Origin: Saccharothrix sp. ST-888
Lineage (GTDB): Bacteria > Actinomycetota > Actinomycetes > Streptomycetales > Streptomycetaceae
NCBI RefSeq assembly: GCF_000955975.1
Contig: NZ_JYJF01000001.1
Coordinates: 248,001-312,000, forward strand
Length of the DNA: 64,000 bases
Direction: 5' to 3'
Every line of letters starts with the position of its first letter. Positions within the stretch are counted from its first letter, which is position 1. The notes under the pieces were generated by a model. It saw only the letters and a program-made list of their open reading frames with translations, ran no database searches and was not told the origin of the DNA. The position numbers were made by a program, and so were the translations under genes. Shown piece by piece: positions 16,828-25,207 of this stretch.

Positions 16828-17759
16828 CACCAGGTCGCCCCCGGGTGCGCGCGGGCCACCACCTGCAGTTCGGCGAGCAGCGGCCCGAGCGCCTCGGTGT
16901 GCACGCCGTCGCGGCCGGCCCGCCCGCCGACGTACGCGAGCGGCGCGGCCTGCGACACGGTCAGCCCCGCCTCGGCGATCACCTCGCCGAGCTCCCGCAG
17001 GACGGGTTCGCGCAGTTCTGCCGGGTCCACGCCGAGCCGGAGCTCCACGGGATGCGCGGTGAACAGTTCGTCCAGCAGCGGCCAGAGGCCGTCCAGCGCC
17101 GCCTGCATCCGCTGCGCCGAGTAGTCGGTGCCGTCGCCGAGCCGGAGCGTCCAGGCGGTGGCGTACTCGCGGTGGTACGCCAGCTCCTTGGTGCCGCGCG
17201 CGGCGACCGCCGCCAGCACCGGGTCGGCGTAGCCGGTGAGCCGCCGGTACAGCGCGAGGCGGGCGGTCGAGAAGAGCAGCAGTCGGGCGACGCAGTGCGC
17301 GAAGTCGCCGTTCGGGGTCTCGACCAGGCGGACGTTGCGGAAGTCGTGCTCCTCGCGCCAGTACGCGTACTCGTCCTCGCTGCGCCCGGTGCCGTCCGCC
17401 TGGCCTGCGCGGGTGAGCAGTTGGCGGGCTTGGCCGAGCAGGTCGAGCCCGAGGTTGGCGAGCGCCACCTCCTCCTCCAGCTCGGGCGCGCGGGTGCACC
17501 ACTCGATCAGTCGCTGGGACAGGACCAGGGCGTCGTCGCCGAGCATCAGGCAGTAGGCACCGAGGTCAGGGCCGTCGACGCCCGGCGGCAGGTCGGTGTC
17601 CACGCCGAGCAGCGGGTCGGCGAACCCCGTCCCGTACGCCCAGCGGGCCTCGCCCTCCGGTCCGGGGGACGCCTCCGAGAGAGTCAGGTAGACGTGGTCG
17701 TCGTCCGTTCTCGGATCGGCGGTGGTACCGGCGGTCGCGTCAGTGGTCGCGTCGGTCAT
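16827..17759 (-). CDS. paaC: Phenylacetyl-CoA epoxidase structural subunit PaaC
   Basis: This 310-residue protein is a ferritin-like helical subunit that lacks a metal site but scaffolds PaaA. It is recognised by 'YCLMLGDDALVLSQRLIEWC', 'NLGLDLLGQARQLL' and 'REEHDFRNVRLVETPNGDFA', which are very conserved in PaaC. The first ~22 residues are Thr/Asp/Ala repeats (MTDATTDATAGTTADPRTDDD), a recent-looking expansion. It is followed by paaD with a 1-nt overlap. Confidence 0.95.
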   Translation of the reverse strand: MTDATTDATAGTTADPRTDDDHVYLTLSEASPGPEGEARWAYGTGFADPLLGVDTDLPPGVDGPDLGAYCLMLGDDALVLSQRLIEWCTRAPELEEEVALANLGLDLLGQARQLLTRAGQADGTGRSEDEYAYWREEHDFRNVRLVETPNGDFAHCVARLLLFSTARLALYRRLTGYADPVLAAVAARGTKELAYHREYATAWTLRLGDGTDYSAQRMQAALDGLWPLLDELFTAHPVELRLGVDPAELREPVLRELGEVIAEAGLTVSQAAPLAYVGGRAGRDGVHTEALGPLLAELQVVARAHPGATW

Positions 17760-17774
17760 GACGTGTACTCCCCG

Positions 17775-18068
17775 TCAGATGTGCGGGACATCCTCGGGGA
17801 TGTCGTAGAAGGTCGGGTGGCGGTAGACCTTGTCGCCGCTGGGGGCGAAGAACGGGTCCTGCTCGTCCGGAGCGGAGGCGGTGATGGCGTCCGAGCGGAC
17901 CACCCAGAGGCTGACGCCTTCGTTGCGGCGGGTGTAGAGGTCCCGGGCGGCGAGCAGCGCCATCCGGTCGTCGGAGGCGTGCAACGAGCCGACGTGCACA
18001 TGGTTGAGGCCGCGCCTGGGGCGCACGAACACCTCGTACAGCGGCCAGTCGGCCTTGGTCCCGGTCAT
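17775..18068 (-). CDS. paaB: Phenylacetyl-CoA epoxidase subunit PaaB
   Basis: This 97-residue small subunit bridges PaaAC heterodimers. It has the diagnostic 'WPLYEVFVRPRRGLNHVHVGSLHA' start region and 'NEGVSLWVVRSD' core, and is of full family length. The ATG at 18068 overlaps the end of paaA by 4 nt. Confidence 0.95.
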   Translation of the reverse strand: MTGTKADWPLYEVFVRPRRGLNHVHVGSLHASDDRMALLAARDLYTRRNEGVSLWVVRSDAITASAPDEQDPFFAPSGDKVYRHPTFYDIPEDVPHI

Positions 18069-19102
18069 CGTCCTGTCCCCTTTTCCTTGGGCTCGTCCTT
18101 GCCCTTGGGCTCGTCGGCTGCGTGCTCGTCGGCTGCGCTGCCGCCGGCGGCCAGGTCGCCCTCGGCTCTGCGCTTGGCGGCGTAGGCGACGGCTGCCTCG
18201 CGCACCCAGGCCCCGTCCTCGTGGGCGGCACGGCGGCGCTCGACGCGCTGGGCGTTGCACGGGCCCTGCCCCTTGATCACCTGCTTGAGCTCCGACCAGT
18301 CGGGCTCGCCGAAGTCCCAGCTGCCGCGATCCTCGTTCCAGTTCAGGGCCGGATCGGGGAGGGTGACGCCCAGGTGCTGGGCCTGCGGAACGGTCATGTC
18401 GACAAATCGCTGCCGCAGTTCGTCGTTGGTGTGGCGCTTGATCCGCCAGGCCATCGACTGGGCGGTGTTCGGCGAGTCGTCGTCCGGCGGGCCGAACATC
18501 ATCAGCGACGGCCACCACCACCGGTCCACCGCGTCCTGCACCATGCGGCGCTGGGCGTCGGTGCCACGCATCAGGGTCATCAGCAGCTCGTAGCCCTGCC
18601 GCTGGTGGAAGGACTCCTCCTTGCAGATCCGCACCATCGCGCGGGCGTAGGGACCGTAGCTGCAACGGCAGAGCGGCACCTGGTTGCAGATCGCCGCACC
18701 GTCCACCAGCCAGCCGATCACGCCGACGTCGGCGAACGTGAGCGTGGGGTAGTTGAAGATCGACGAGTACTTCTGGCGGCCGGAGACCAGCTTCTCGGTG
18801 AGCTCCGCCCGGTCCACCCCGAGGGTCTCGGCGGCGGCGTAGAGGTACAGCCCGTGGCCCGCCTCGTCCTGCGCCTTGGCCAGCAGGATCGCCTTGCGGC
18901 GCAGCGACGGCGCCCTGGTCAGCCAGTTGCCCTCCGGCTGCATCCCGATGATCTCGGAGTGCGCGTGCTGCGCGATCTGCCGGACGAGGGTCGCCCGGTA
19001 GGCGTCCGGCATCCAGTCCCGTGGCTCGATCCGCTGTTCGGCGGCCACCACCGTCTCGAAGTGCCCCTCCAGGGGCTGATCGACCATCTGCGATGCCGAC
19101 AC
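18065..19102 (-). CDS. paaA: Phenylacetyl-CoA epoxidase catalytic subunit PaaA
   Basis: The protein has 345 residues from a GTG at 19102, preceded by GGGAGG at 19111-19116. It is a ferritin-like diiron oxygenase; metal ligands fall in 'HAHSEIIGMQPEGNW', 'AKAQDEAGHGLYLY' (E-x-x-H) and 'ICKEESFHQRQGYELL' (E-x-x-H). It epoxidises the ring of phenylacetyl-CoA, the first committed step of aerobic phenylacetate degradation. The C-terminal ~35 residues are a charged Glu/Lys/Ala tail (KGKDEPKEKG) not needed in family members. It heads paaABCDE; no paaK or downstream paa genes lie here. Confidence 0.95.
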   Translation of the reverse strand: MSASQMVDQPLEGHFETVVAAEQRIEPRDWMPDAYRATLVRQIAQHAHSEIIGMQPEGNWLTRAPSLRRKAILLAKAQDEAGHGLYLYAAAETLGVDRAELTEKLVSGRQKYSSIFNYPTLTFADVGVIGWLVDGAAICNQVPLCRCSYGPYARAMVRICKEESFHQRQGYELLMTLMRGTDAQRRMVQDAVDRWWWPSLMMFGPPDDDSPNTAQSMAWRIKRHTNDELRQRFVDMTVPQAQHLGVTLPDPALNWNEDRGSWDFGEPDWSELKQVIKGQGPCNAQRVERRRAAHEDGAWVREAAVAYAAKRRAEGDLAAGGSAADEHAADEPKGKDEPKEKGTGR

Positions 19103-19117
19103 TGCACCCACCTCCCG

Positions 19118-19139
19118 ACTGACCGTTCGGTCGGTACCA
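19118..19139. promoter_or_regulatory. PaaR-like TetR operator upstream of paaA
   Basis: ACTGACCG-TT-CGGTCGGT is a near-perfect palindrome (7 of 8 arm positions) starting 16 nt upstream of the paaA GTG. It resembles the actinobacterial PaaR box (ACTNACCG...CGGT...). In that system phenylacetyl-CoA lifts TetR-type repression. No paaR gene is in the window. Confidence 0.65.
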
Positions 19140-19435
19140 TTGTGTGCGGCGAGGCGTGGAATGACAAGAGATCGCGATCTCCGGCTCTCGGCCGTCCGAC
19201 GCTCGGCGGCTCCGCCCGGCAGCGGCAGCGGGCGGCAGCGCCGAGCCGTCGGTCTCACCGCACCGAGCCCCGCACCCGAGCCGTCGCGGTCACGGGCGCC
19301 GGGCGGGGCGGGGCGGGACATGGCACCGGGACTCCGTCCGGCGGACCCCGGGGGCGCGATCAGCCAGGCGTGGTTCTCCTCCACGCCCGCTGCGCGCCCC
19401 GGGCACGGGACTCCGGGGCGCGGGACTCGGGACAG
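19140..19435. other. Intergenic stretch between paaA and an M20 peptidase gene
   Basis: No gene was seen. It contains a perfect 14-bp palindrome, GAGATCGCGATCTC (19168-19181), and GC-rich simple repeats of the CGGGACTC type near 19400-19432. Confidence 0.4.
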
Positions 19436-19459
19436 GGCCCCGGGCGGCCGCCCGGGGCC
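19436..19459 (-). terminator. 24-bp perfect GC palindrome ending the M20 peptidase gene
   Basis: Arms GGCCCCGGGCGG/CCGCCCGGGGCC form a 12-bp perfect stem with almost no loop. It abuts the stop codon of the minus-strand peptidase (19459-19461) and is likely a terminator. Confidence 0.6.
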
Positions 19460-21072
19460 TACGGGCGCTCGCGCAGTCGGGGCAGCGGGACGGCGAGCAG
19501 GGCGGCCAGGAGGGCGATGCGCGGGGCGAGTTGGTCCACCTGGATGTGCTCCTCGCGTGCGTGCGGGCCGGCCCCGACCGCGCCCAGACCGTCCAGGGTG
19601 GGCAGGCCGCGTGCACCCGCCAGGTTGGTGTCGCCCGCACCGCCCGCCGGGGCGCCGTCCAGCTTCTGGCCGAGAACCGCCGCCAGCGACCGGACGTGCC
19701 GCAGCAGCGGGTTGCCCGAACGCTCCGGCCAGGCCGGCCGGCTGGAGAGGACCTCCGTGCGGACCCGGGCGCCGGGTCGCAGAGCGGTCAGGTGCGCGAG
19801 GTTGTCGAGGGTGTTCCGCTCGGCCTCCGCCGTGGCGAAGCGCAGGCCGAGCTCGGCCTCGGCCCGCCCGGCCACCACGTTGGCCCTGGTGCCGCCGGTG
19901 ATCCGGCCGGCGTTGAGCTCGGTGCCGGGCAGCCTGGCCAGACTGCGTACGGCGACCAGCTGGTCGACCAGTTCGTCCACGGCCGACACGCCCTGGGCCG
20001 CGTGGTTGCCCGCGTGCGCCTCACGACCGGTGACGGTCAGCCGGACTCTGGTGCTGCCGCGCCGCGCGGTCTTGAGCCGACCGTCCGGGTGCGGCGGTTC
20101 GAGGCCCAGGACGGCTGCTGCGCCCGGAAGTTGGCGTTCCACCAGCCGTCGGCCGTCGGGACTGCCGATCTCCTCGTCCGCGACCACCACCAGCCGGACC
20201 GGCCGATGCGGCCGCTCCCCCAGGTCGGCGAGCAGTGCGAACGCACCTTCCAGCAGCGCCAGCCCGGCCTTCATGTCCAGCACACCGGGGCCGCTGAGCA
20301 GGCCGTCCTGCTCCTGGACCGGCCAGTCCTGGAGCGTCCCGACCGGCCAGACCGTGTCGTGGTGGCCCACCACCAGGAGGTGCGGGAGGGTCTCGTCCCG
20401 GCCGGGCCAGGTGAGCAGCAGGTGGTCCCCCGCAGGCCCCGGCTCGCGGCGCACCTCGGCACCGGTGGCGCGGAACCCGGCGGCCAACTCCTCGGCCAGC
20501 GCGTCCAGCCGGGGCGCGTCCCCGGACGGCGACTCCATCCGGGCCAGGTCGGCGCAGCGGCGGCGGACGGCACCGGCCAGCGTGCGGGCACGAGCGCTCA
20601 ACGCCTGCGGCAACCCCGGCAGCGCGGCCGTGCCGGCGGCCTCCCCGCCCTCGGCCGCACCGTCGAACCCCGCCCCGGCCCCCGCTCCAGCCCCGGGCCC
20701 GGCTCCAACTACGGCCTCGGCCGCCGACGGGCGTGCGGCCGCCGCTCGGGCGGACGACGCCGGCGCCGACGCCGTTGCTGCCGAGGCCGACGTCGATGAT
20801 GCTTTCGACGCAGTACGGGACACGATCTTGCTCGAACTCGCGGGCTGCCGGGTGGCGACGTGCACCCCAACGGCGTTGGCACCGTCGGCGTGGACAGTAC
20901 GGACACCAACCGCCCGTGCGCTCGCTGCGGCGTACGCGCTCACAGTCTGCGGGCCGCCGGGACGGGAACTCGCGGGCCGGGGCCCGGAACTGGACACGGG
21001 ACCGGGAGCAGCGCCGGGAACGGAGCTGGGACTGGGGACAGGACTGGGACTCGGGCCGGTACCAGGACTCAT
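19459..21072 (-). CDS. M20 family metallopeptidase with long low-complexity N-terminus
   Basis: The protein has 537 residues from the ATG at 21072, which has an excellent GGGGAGG spaced 6 nt. The C-terminal ~385 residues form a complete M20 (ArgE/CPG2) enzyme: zinc-binding 'VVGHHDTVWP', bridging Asp in 'GVLDMKAGL', catalytic 'ADEEIGSPDGR', dimerisation domain with 'GREAHAGNHAAQGVSA', and late His in 'GPHAREEHI'. The family hydrolyses terminal peptide or acyl bonds, for example glutamate carboxypeptidases. The first ~150 residues are Pro/Ser/Gly/Ala-rich with no signal peptide. A downstream GTG could give a shorter protein without this head. Confidence 0.8.
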   Translation of the reverse strand: MSPGTGPSPSPVPSPSSVPGAAPGPVSSSGPRPASSRPGGPQTVSAYAAASARAVGVRTVHADGANAVGVHVATRQPASSSKIVSRTASKASSTSASAATASAPASSARAAAARPSAAEAVVGAGPGAGAGAGAGFDGAAEGGEAAGTAALPGLPQALSARARTLAGAVRRRCADLARMESPSGDAPRLDALAEELAAGFRATGAEVRREPGPAGDHLLLTWPGRDETLPHLLVVGHHDTVWPVGTLQDWPVQEQDGLLSGPGVLDMKAGLALLEGAFALLADLGERPHRPVRLVVVADEEIGSPDGRRLVERQLPGAAAVLGLEPPHPDGRLKTARRGSTRVRLTVTGREAHAGNHAAQGVSAVDELVDQLVAVRSLARLPGTELNAGRITGGTRANVVAGRAEAELGLRFATAEAERNTLDNLAHLTALRPGARVRTEVLSSRPAWPERSGNPLLRHVRSLAAVLGQKLDGAPAGGAGDTNLAGARGLPTLDGLGAVGAGPHAREEHIQVDQLAPRIALLAALLAVPLPRLRERP

Positions 21073-21726
21073 CGGACGCCTCCCCGGCCACCGCTGGTAT
21101 ACCTGCACCGGCAGCCGCAGATTCGGTCCGGCAACGCCAGTTGGTGCGACCTCGGGCTGGGCAACACTGGGTCCTCCTCGCTCGGTCCGGCGGCCCCGGC
21201 TGGACCCGGGGCCCCGTGGACGGCAGCCTCCTGATCCATCGGCGCGCTTGAGGCACCGGCGCAGGGGAAGCCGAGAAGTGAGCCTAGAAGATTGGTTCAT
21301 TCCCCTGCGAGGTGGCCCATGTACTACGTCGCGTCGACCGGCGGGCGAGGGCGGCGGCCCGGCGGGACGGTTCCCGGTCGGGCACAGAGCTCGGGCCTGG
21401 GGCAACGCACGAGCGCGGTCCCGGGATCGCGCCCACTTCCACGATGGACCTCCATCGGCATCACTGCATCGCGAAGCCGCAACACCCGGCCGATCCACGC
21501 CCGATGGGTGATGAACGCTCAGCGTTTGGTACCAGATTGGCGATCGAGGGAAGGACGACCGGCGCGCACCGCTTCACGCGACCTGGGGACTTCGAGCCGG
21601 GCGCGACCAGGACCCACGGGGACCGCAGGAATCACGGGCGCCAGGCGCACCAGCCGGGAGCCGGCCGACGGCGGATGACGGCTGGCGGCTGGCAGCTGGC
21701 GGACGGCGGAGATCAGATGTCAGATT
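21073..21726. other. Gene-poor gap between the M20 peptidase and aldo/keto reductase genes
   Basis: Open frames exist on the plus strand (21292-21678 and 21312-21734), but their products are Arg/Gly/Pro-rich with no family character and no good ribosome binding site. I see no gene here. Confidence 0.4.
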
Positions 21727-21769
21727 TCGGATGACAGATATTGAAATCTGTCATCCGACATGCCATAGT
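21727..21769 (+). promoter_or_regulatory. Promoter with overlapping 13-bp inverted-repeat operator
   Basis: TCGGATGACAGAT-ATTGAA-ATCTGTCATCCGA is a perfect 13-bp inverted repeat (21727-21758). A -35-like TTGAAA (21741-21746) lies in its centre, with a 17-nt spacer to a -10-like CATAGT (21764-21769). A partner repeat TGTCA...TGACA precedes it. It is presumably the operator of the TetR protein encoded at 22922. Confidence 0.75.
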
Positions 21770-21834
21770 CGATACCGCCAGGGCGCCCCGCCCAGCACGA
21801 CCCGACGACCGTCCGCCACCAGGGAGCACACACC

Positions 21835-22842
21835 GTGAGCACCACCCCCGCCCGCGCCACGCTCGGCGCCAGCGCCTTCACCACCTCCGCCCTCGGCCTT
21901 GGCCTCATGGGCATGTCAGACCTCTACGGCCCGGCCGACGAGGCCGAGAGCATCGCCACCATCCACGCCGCTATGGACGCCGGGGTCACCCTGCTCGACA
22001 CCGGTGACTTCTACGGCATGGGCCACAACGAGCTGCTGATCCGTGAGGCGCTGCGCGGCCGCAACCGCGAGAGCGTCGAGATCAGCGTCAAGTTCGGCGC
22101 CCAGCGCGGCCCGGACGGCAGCTGGGTCGGCTACGACGCCAGTCCCGCCGCCACCAAGACCGCGCTCGCGTACACGCTGCGCCGCCTGGGCACCGACCAC
22201 ATCGACGTCTACCGCCCGGCCCGGCTGGACCCGAAGGTCCCGATCGAGGAGACCGTCGGCACCATCGCCGAGCTGGTCAAGGCCGGCTACGTCCGCCACA
22301 TCGGCCTGTCCGAGGTGGGTGCGGAGACCCTGCGCCGTGCCGCCGCGGTCCACCCGATCAGCGACCTGCAGATCGAGTACTCACTGCTCTCCCGCAGCCT
22401 GGAGGCCGAGGTGCTGCCCACCGCGCGTGCCCTGAACATCGGGATCACCGCGTACGGCGTGCTCTCCCGCGGTCTGCTGAGCGGTCACTGGACCAGCAGC
22501 CGCGAGATGAACGCGACCGACTTCCGCGGCCACAGCCCGCGCTTCCAGGGCGAGAACCTCACCCACAACCTCCGGCTGGTCGAGGCCCTGCGCGCGATCG
22601 CCGGGGCCAAGGGCGCCAGCGTCGCCCAGGTCGCCATCGCCTGGGTCGCCTCGCGCGGCTCGGACATCGTGCCGCTGGTCGGCGCCCGCCGCCGCGACCG
22701 CCTGGCCGAGGCTCTCGGCGCCCTGGACGTCGCCCTCACCCCGGCCGACCTCGGGGCCATCGAGGCAGCGGTCCCGGCAGGCGCCGCCGCAGGCGACAGG
22801 TACGCTGCGGCACAGATGGCCCACCTCGACAGCGAGCACTGA
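21835..22842 (+). CDS. Aldo/keto reductase
   Basis: The protein has 335 residues from a GTG behind AGGGAG. It is a TIM-barrel AKR with the catalytic Asp and Tyr in 'LLDTGDFYGMGHNE' (about 53-66), the Lys in 'ISVKFGAQRG' and NADPH-binding 'IVPLVGARRRDRLAE' near the end. At the usual catalytic His position (Y-x-x-H-R-x-D) the sequence reads 'DVYRPARLDP', so the His is replaced, as in one actinobacterial AKR subgroup. The likely role is reduction of a small carbonyl compound. It is paired with a TetR gene 79 nt downstream, in the same direction. Confidence 0.88.
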   Translation: MSTTPARATLGASAFTTSALGLGLMGMSDLYGPADEAESIATIHAAMDAGVTLLDTGDFYGMGHNELLIREALRGRNRESVEISVKFGAQRGPDGSWVGYDASPAATKTALAYTLRRLGTDHIDVYRPARLDPKVPIEETVGTIAELVKAGYVRHIGLSEVGAETLRRAAAVHPISDLQIEYSLLSRSLEAEVLPTARALNIGITAYGVLSRGLLSGHWTSSREMNATDFRGHSPRFQGENLTHNLRLVEALRAIAGAKGASVAQVAIAWVASRGSDIVPLVGARRRDRLAEALGALDVALTPADLGAIEAAVPAGAAAGDRYAAAQMAHLDSEH

Positions 22843-22921
22843 CACCGGTCGGACCGCACCGCGAGGCGCCAGTACCGACCCGACCGCCGGCCCGTAACCG
22901 CACCGAAGGACGTACCCCGCC

Positions 22922-23509
22922 GTGACCACGGACAGCACACTCACTCCCGAGCAGATCCTGAGCGCGGCGGAGGACGTCCTGCGGCGGTTCGGACCGGCCA
23001 AGGCCACCGTGGTGGACATCGCCCGCGCGCTCGGCGTCAGCCACGGCAGCGTCTACCGCCACTTCCCCAGCAAGGCCGCGCTCCGCGAGGCCGTCACCCA
23101 GCGGTGGCTCGACCAGGCGCACCACGCCCTCGCCGCGATCACCGTGGAGCGCGGCCCGGCCGCCGAGCGCCTGCACCGGTGGCTGGCGACGCTCTTCGCC
23201 GCCAAGCGCAAGAAGGCACTGGACGACCCCGAGATGTTCGCCACCTACATGACGCTGGTCAACGAGCTCTCGGCCGCCGTCGAGGCGCACATCGAGACCC
23301 TGACCGCCCAGATCGCCACGATCATCCAGGACGGCATCCACCAGGGCGAGTTCCACCCGACCCACGTGGCCACCGCCGCACGCGCCGTCTTCCAGGCCAC
23401 CGCGCACTTCCACGACCCGGCCCACGCCGCCGAGTGGACCGACCCGAAGTCCGAGGCCGACTTCGAGGCCCTCTGGAACCTCCTCCTCGCCGGCCTCCGC
23501 TCCCGCTGA
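22922..23509 (+). CDS. TetR family transcriptional regulator
   Basis: The protein has 195 residues from a GTG start preceded by GAAGGA. The N-terminal HTH is textbook TetR: 'ATVVDIARALGVSHGSVYRHFPSKAALREAV' spans about residues 28-58. The ligand domain has the TetR_C helix set with 'FATYMTLVNELSAAVEAHI'. It probably represses its own operon through the 21727-21758 palindrome, with a substrate of the reductase as inducer; this is inferred from the arrangement. Confidence 0.9.
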   Translation: MTTDSTLTPEQILSAAEDVLRRFGPAKATVVDIARALGVSHGSVYRHFPSKAALREAVTQRWLDQAHHALAAITVERGPAAERLHRWLATLFAAKRKKALDDPEMFATYMTLVNELSAAVEAHIETLTAQIATIIQDGIHQGEFHPTHVATAARAVFQATAHFHDPAHAAEWTDPKSEADFEALWNLLLAGLRSR

Positions 23510-23665
23510 CACCTCGGCCGCGCCGAGGCCGCCCACCACGGCCGAGGCGGACCAGCGGGGCGCGGAGAGGAGAAAGCGGGAAATACGTTCGCGCGCAGCC
23601 GCCGCGAGCGGGCACGATGTCGTGCTCCAGCAGCTCTCGGATGCTGCTCCCAAACGGAGGATGAC

Positions 23666-24571
23666 GTGCGCACTCCCCGGTCGGCCCTCGACAGTCTGCG
23701 GGGTCTCGCCCTCGGCGACGCCTTCGGCGACCGCTGGTTCAGCGTCGACAACAGCGAGGCCGACGCCCGACTCGCCGCCCGTATTCCACGCCGGGCGCCG
23801 TGGCACTGGACGGACGACACGGCGATGGCGCTGGTCCTCTTCCAACACCTGCTCCGGCACGGCGAGATCAGGCAGGCGGAGCTGGCGCGGGCGTTCGCCG
23901 ACGCCTACACCGCCGACCCCGCGCGCAAGTACGGGCCGTCCATGCACCAGGTGCTGCGGGCGATCCACGAGGGCGGCGACTGGCAGGCCGTCACCTCGGG
24001 GATGTTCAACGGCCAGGGCTCGTACGGGAACGGGGCGGCGATGCGGGTCGCACCGCTCGGCGCCTGGTTCGCCGACGATCTCGACCGGGTCGCCGAGCAG
24101 GCCGAACTCTCCGCGCTCACCACGCACTTCAACCCCGAGGCGGTCGCCGGGGCGGTGGCGGTCGCGCTCGCGGCGGCGGTCGCGGCCCGCAGCCGGGGCC
24201 AATCCGCTCCCGGCCGGGTGGAGTTGCTCACCCGGATCGCCGAGTCGCTGCCGGACTCCGACGTACGGTCGGGTCTACGGGTGGCGGCCCGGTTCCCGGA
24301 GGGTACGTCCGTCCGGCATGCGGCAGCCGTGCTCGGGTCCGGGTTGCAGATCTCCGCGCCGGACACCGTGCCGTTCGCCCTCTGGTGCGCGGCAGGGCAG
24401 TTGGACTCACTGCCGGAGGCGATCTGGGACACCCTCGGCGGCTGGGGCGACATGGACACCACCTGCGCCATCGCGGCGGGGGTCGTCGCCGCCCGCACCG
24501 GCTGCGCCGAGGTGCCGTCGAGCTGGACCGCCGCACAGGAGGATCTGCCCGGCTGGGTCGCCGGGGTGTGA
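23666..24571 (+). CDS. ADP-ribosylglycohydrolase family protein
   Basis: The protein has 301 residues from a GTG preceded by GGAGG. It has the all-helical ARH/DraG fold: 'GLALGDAFGD' at the start, metal-binding 'WTDDTAMALVLFQHL' (about 48-62), 'GNGAAMRVAPLG' and 'GWGDMDTTCAIAAGVVAART' near the end with the paired Asp ligands. Such enzymes remove ADP-ribose from protein, DNA or small molecules. No partner ADP-ribosyltransferase is nearby, so the target is unknown. It is monocistronic and ends at a bidirectional hairpin. Confidence 0.9.
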   Translation: MRTPRSALDSLRGLALGDAFGDRWFSVDNSEADARLAARIPRRAPWHWTDDTAMALVLFQHLLRHGEIRQAELARAFADAYTADPARKYGPSMHQVLRAIHEGGDWQAVTSGMFNGQGSYGNGAAMRVAPLGAWFADDLDRVAEQAELSALTTHFNPEAVAGAVAVALAAAVAARSRGQSAPGRVELLTRIAESLPDSDVRSGLRVAARFPEGTSVRHAAAVLGSGLQISAPDTVPFALWCAAGQLDSLPEAIWDTLGGWGDMDTTCAIAAGVVAARTGCAEVPSSWTAAQEDLPGWVAGV

Positions 24572-24593
24572 GCCCGTACCCGAACGGCAGGGA

Positions 24594-24623
24594 CGGTGGG
24601 TCCGCGTCGCGGCGGACCCACCG
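24594..24623. terminator. Bidirectional hairpin between convergent genes
   Basis: A 12-bp perfect stem CGGTGGGTCCGC/GCGGACCCACCG closes a 6-nt loop between the ADP-ribosylglycohydrolase gene (plus) and the GlsB-like gene (minus). Confidence 0.85.
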
Positions 24624-24629
24624 GCCTTG

Positions 24630-24896
24630 TCAGTCGCGGGAGTTGCCGAAGATCAGCCGGTAGGCGATCAGGAGCACCAGCGAGCCGACTATTGCCGCGC
24701 CCCAGGTGGCGGGGTCGTAGAAGTGCTTGGCCACCGACCGGTGCAGGAAGGTCGCCGAGAGCCAGCCCCCCACGAAGGAACCGGCGATACCGATCAGGGT
24801 GGTGCCGATGAGGCCGCCCGGGTCACGTCCGGGCAGCAGGATTTTCGCGATTGCCCCGGCCAGCACGCCGAGGATGATCCAGCTGATGAATCCCAT
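24630..24896 (-). CDS. GlsB/YeaQ/YmgE family membrane protein
   Basis: This 88-residue protein is of normal family length. It is a three-helix membrane protein with 'ISWIILGVLAGAIAKILLPGRDPGG', a glycine-rich middle 'GIAGSFVGGWLS' and a last helix 'WGAAIVGSLVLLIAYRLIFG'. It has a good GGAGAG ribosome site. The family is often described as transglycosylase-associated or stress-related, with no known biochemical activity. Confidence 0.9.
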   Translation of the reverse strand: MGFISWIILGVLAGAIAKILLPGRDPGGLIGTTLIGIAGSFVGGWLSATFLHRSVAKHFYDPATWGAAIVGSLVLLIAYRLIFGNSRD

Positions 24897-25207
24897 ACGT
24901 CTCTCCAACCCTTCGCCGCGCTGCCGAGCGCAACCGTACTGCCACCGAGGACGCGTACCGCTGCCGGATCGGTTCCAGCCCGCAGCCGACCGGGGTAGGA
25001 CTCCCGAGCATCGCCGTGGCCGATGACCCCGATCCCCGAGCAGCGGGCCCGGATCCGGGGGCTTCATGAAGTCATGAGAGGGTCGGGCGGTCCCGGCACC
25101 CCGAGCCCTGCGCGACGAGCGCGGCATCGCAGGTCTCCAGCCCCCAAAGGAGCAGCCGTCGCGGGAGCAGCCGGAGCCAAGGGCACGAGGACGAAGGAAG
25201 CAGAGCC
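24897..25207. other. Divergent intergenic region between glsB-like and two-component genes
   Basis: No gene was found. A palindromic stretch CTTCATGAAG (25062-25071) overlaps a direct repeat TCATGA-AG-TCATGA, a possible regulator site upstream of the two-component operon. Confidence 0.4.

Noticed and set aside
18122..21511. A 1129-codon open frame on the plus strand
   Set aside because: It runs antisense through paaA and the M20 peptidase gene, both strongly supported by motifs; the product is compositionally biased with no domain.
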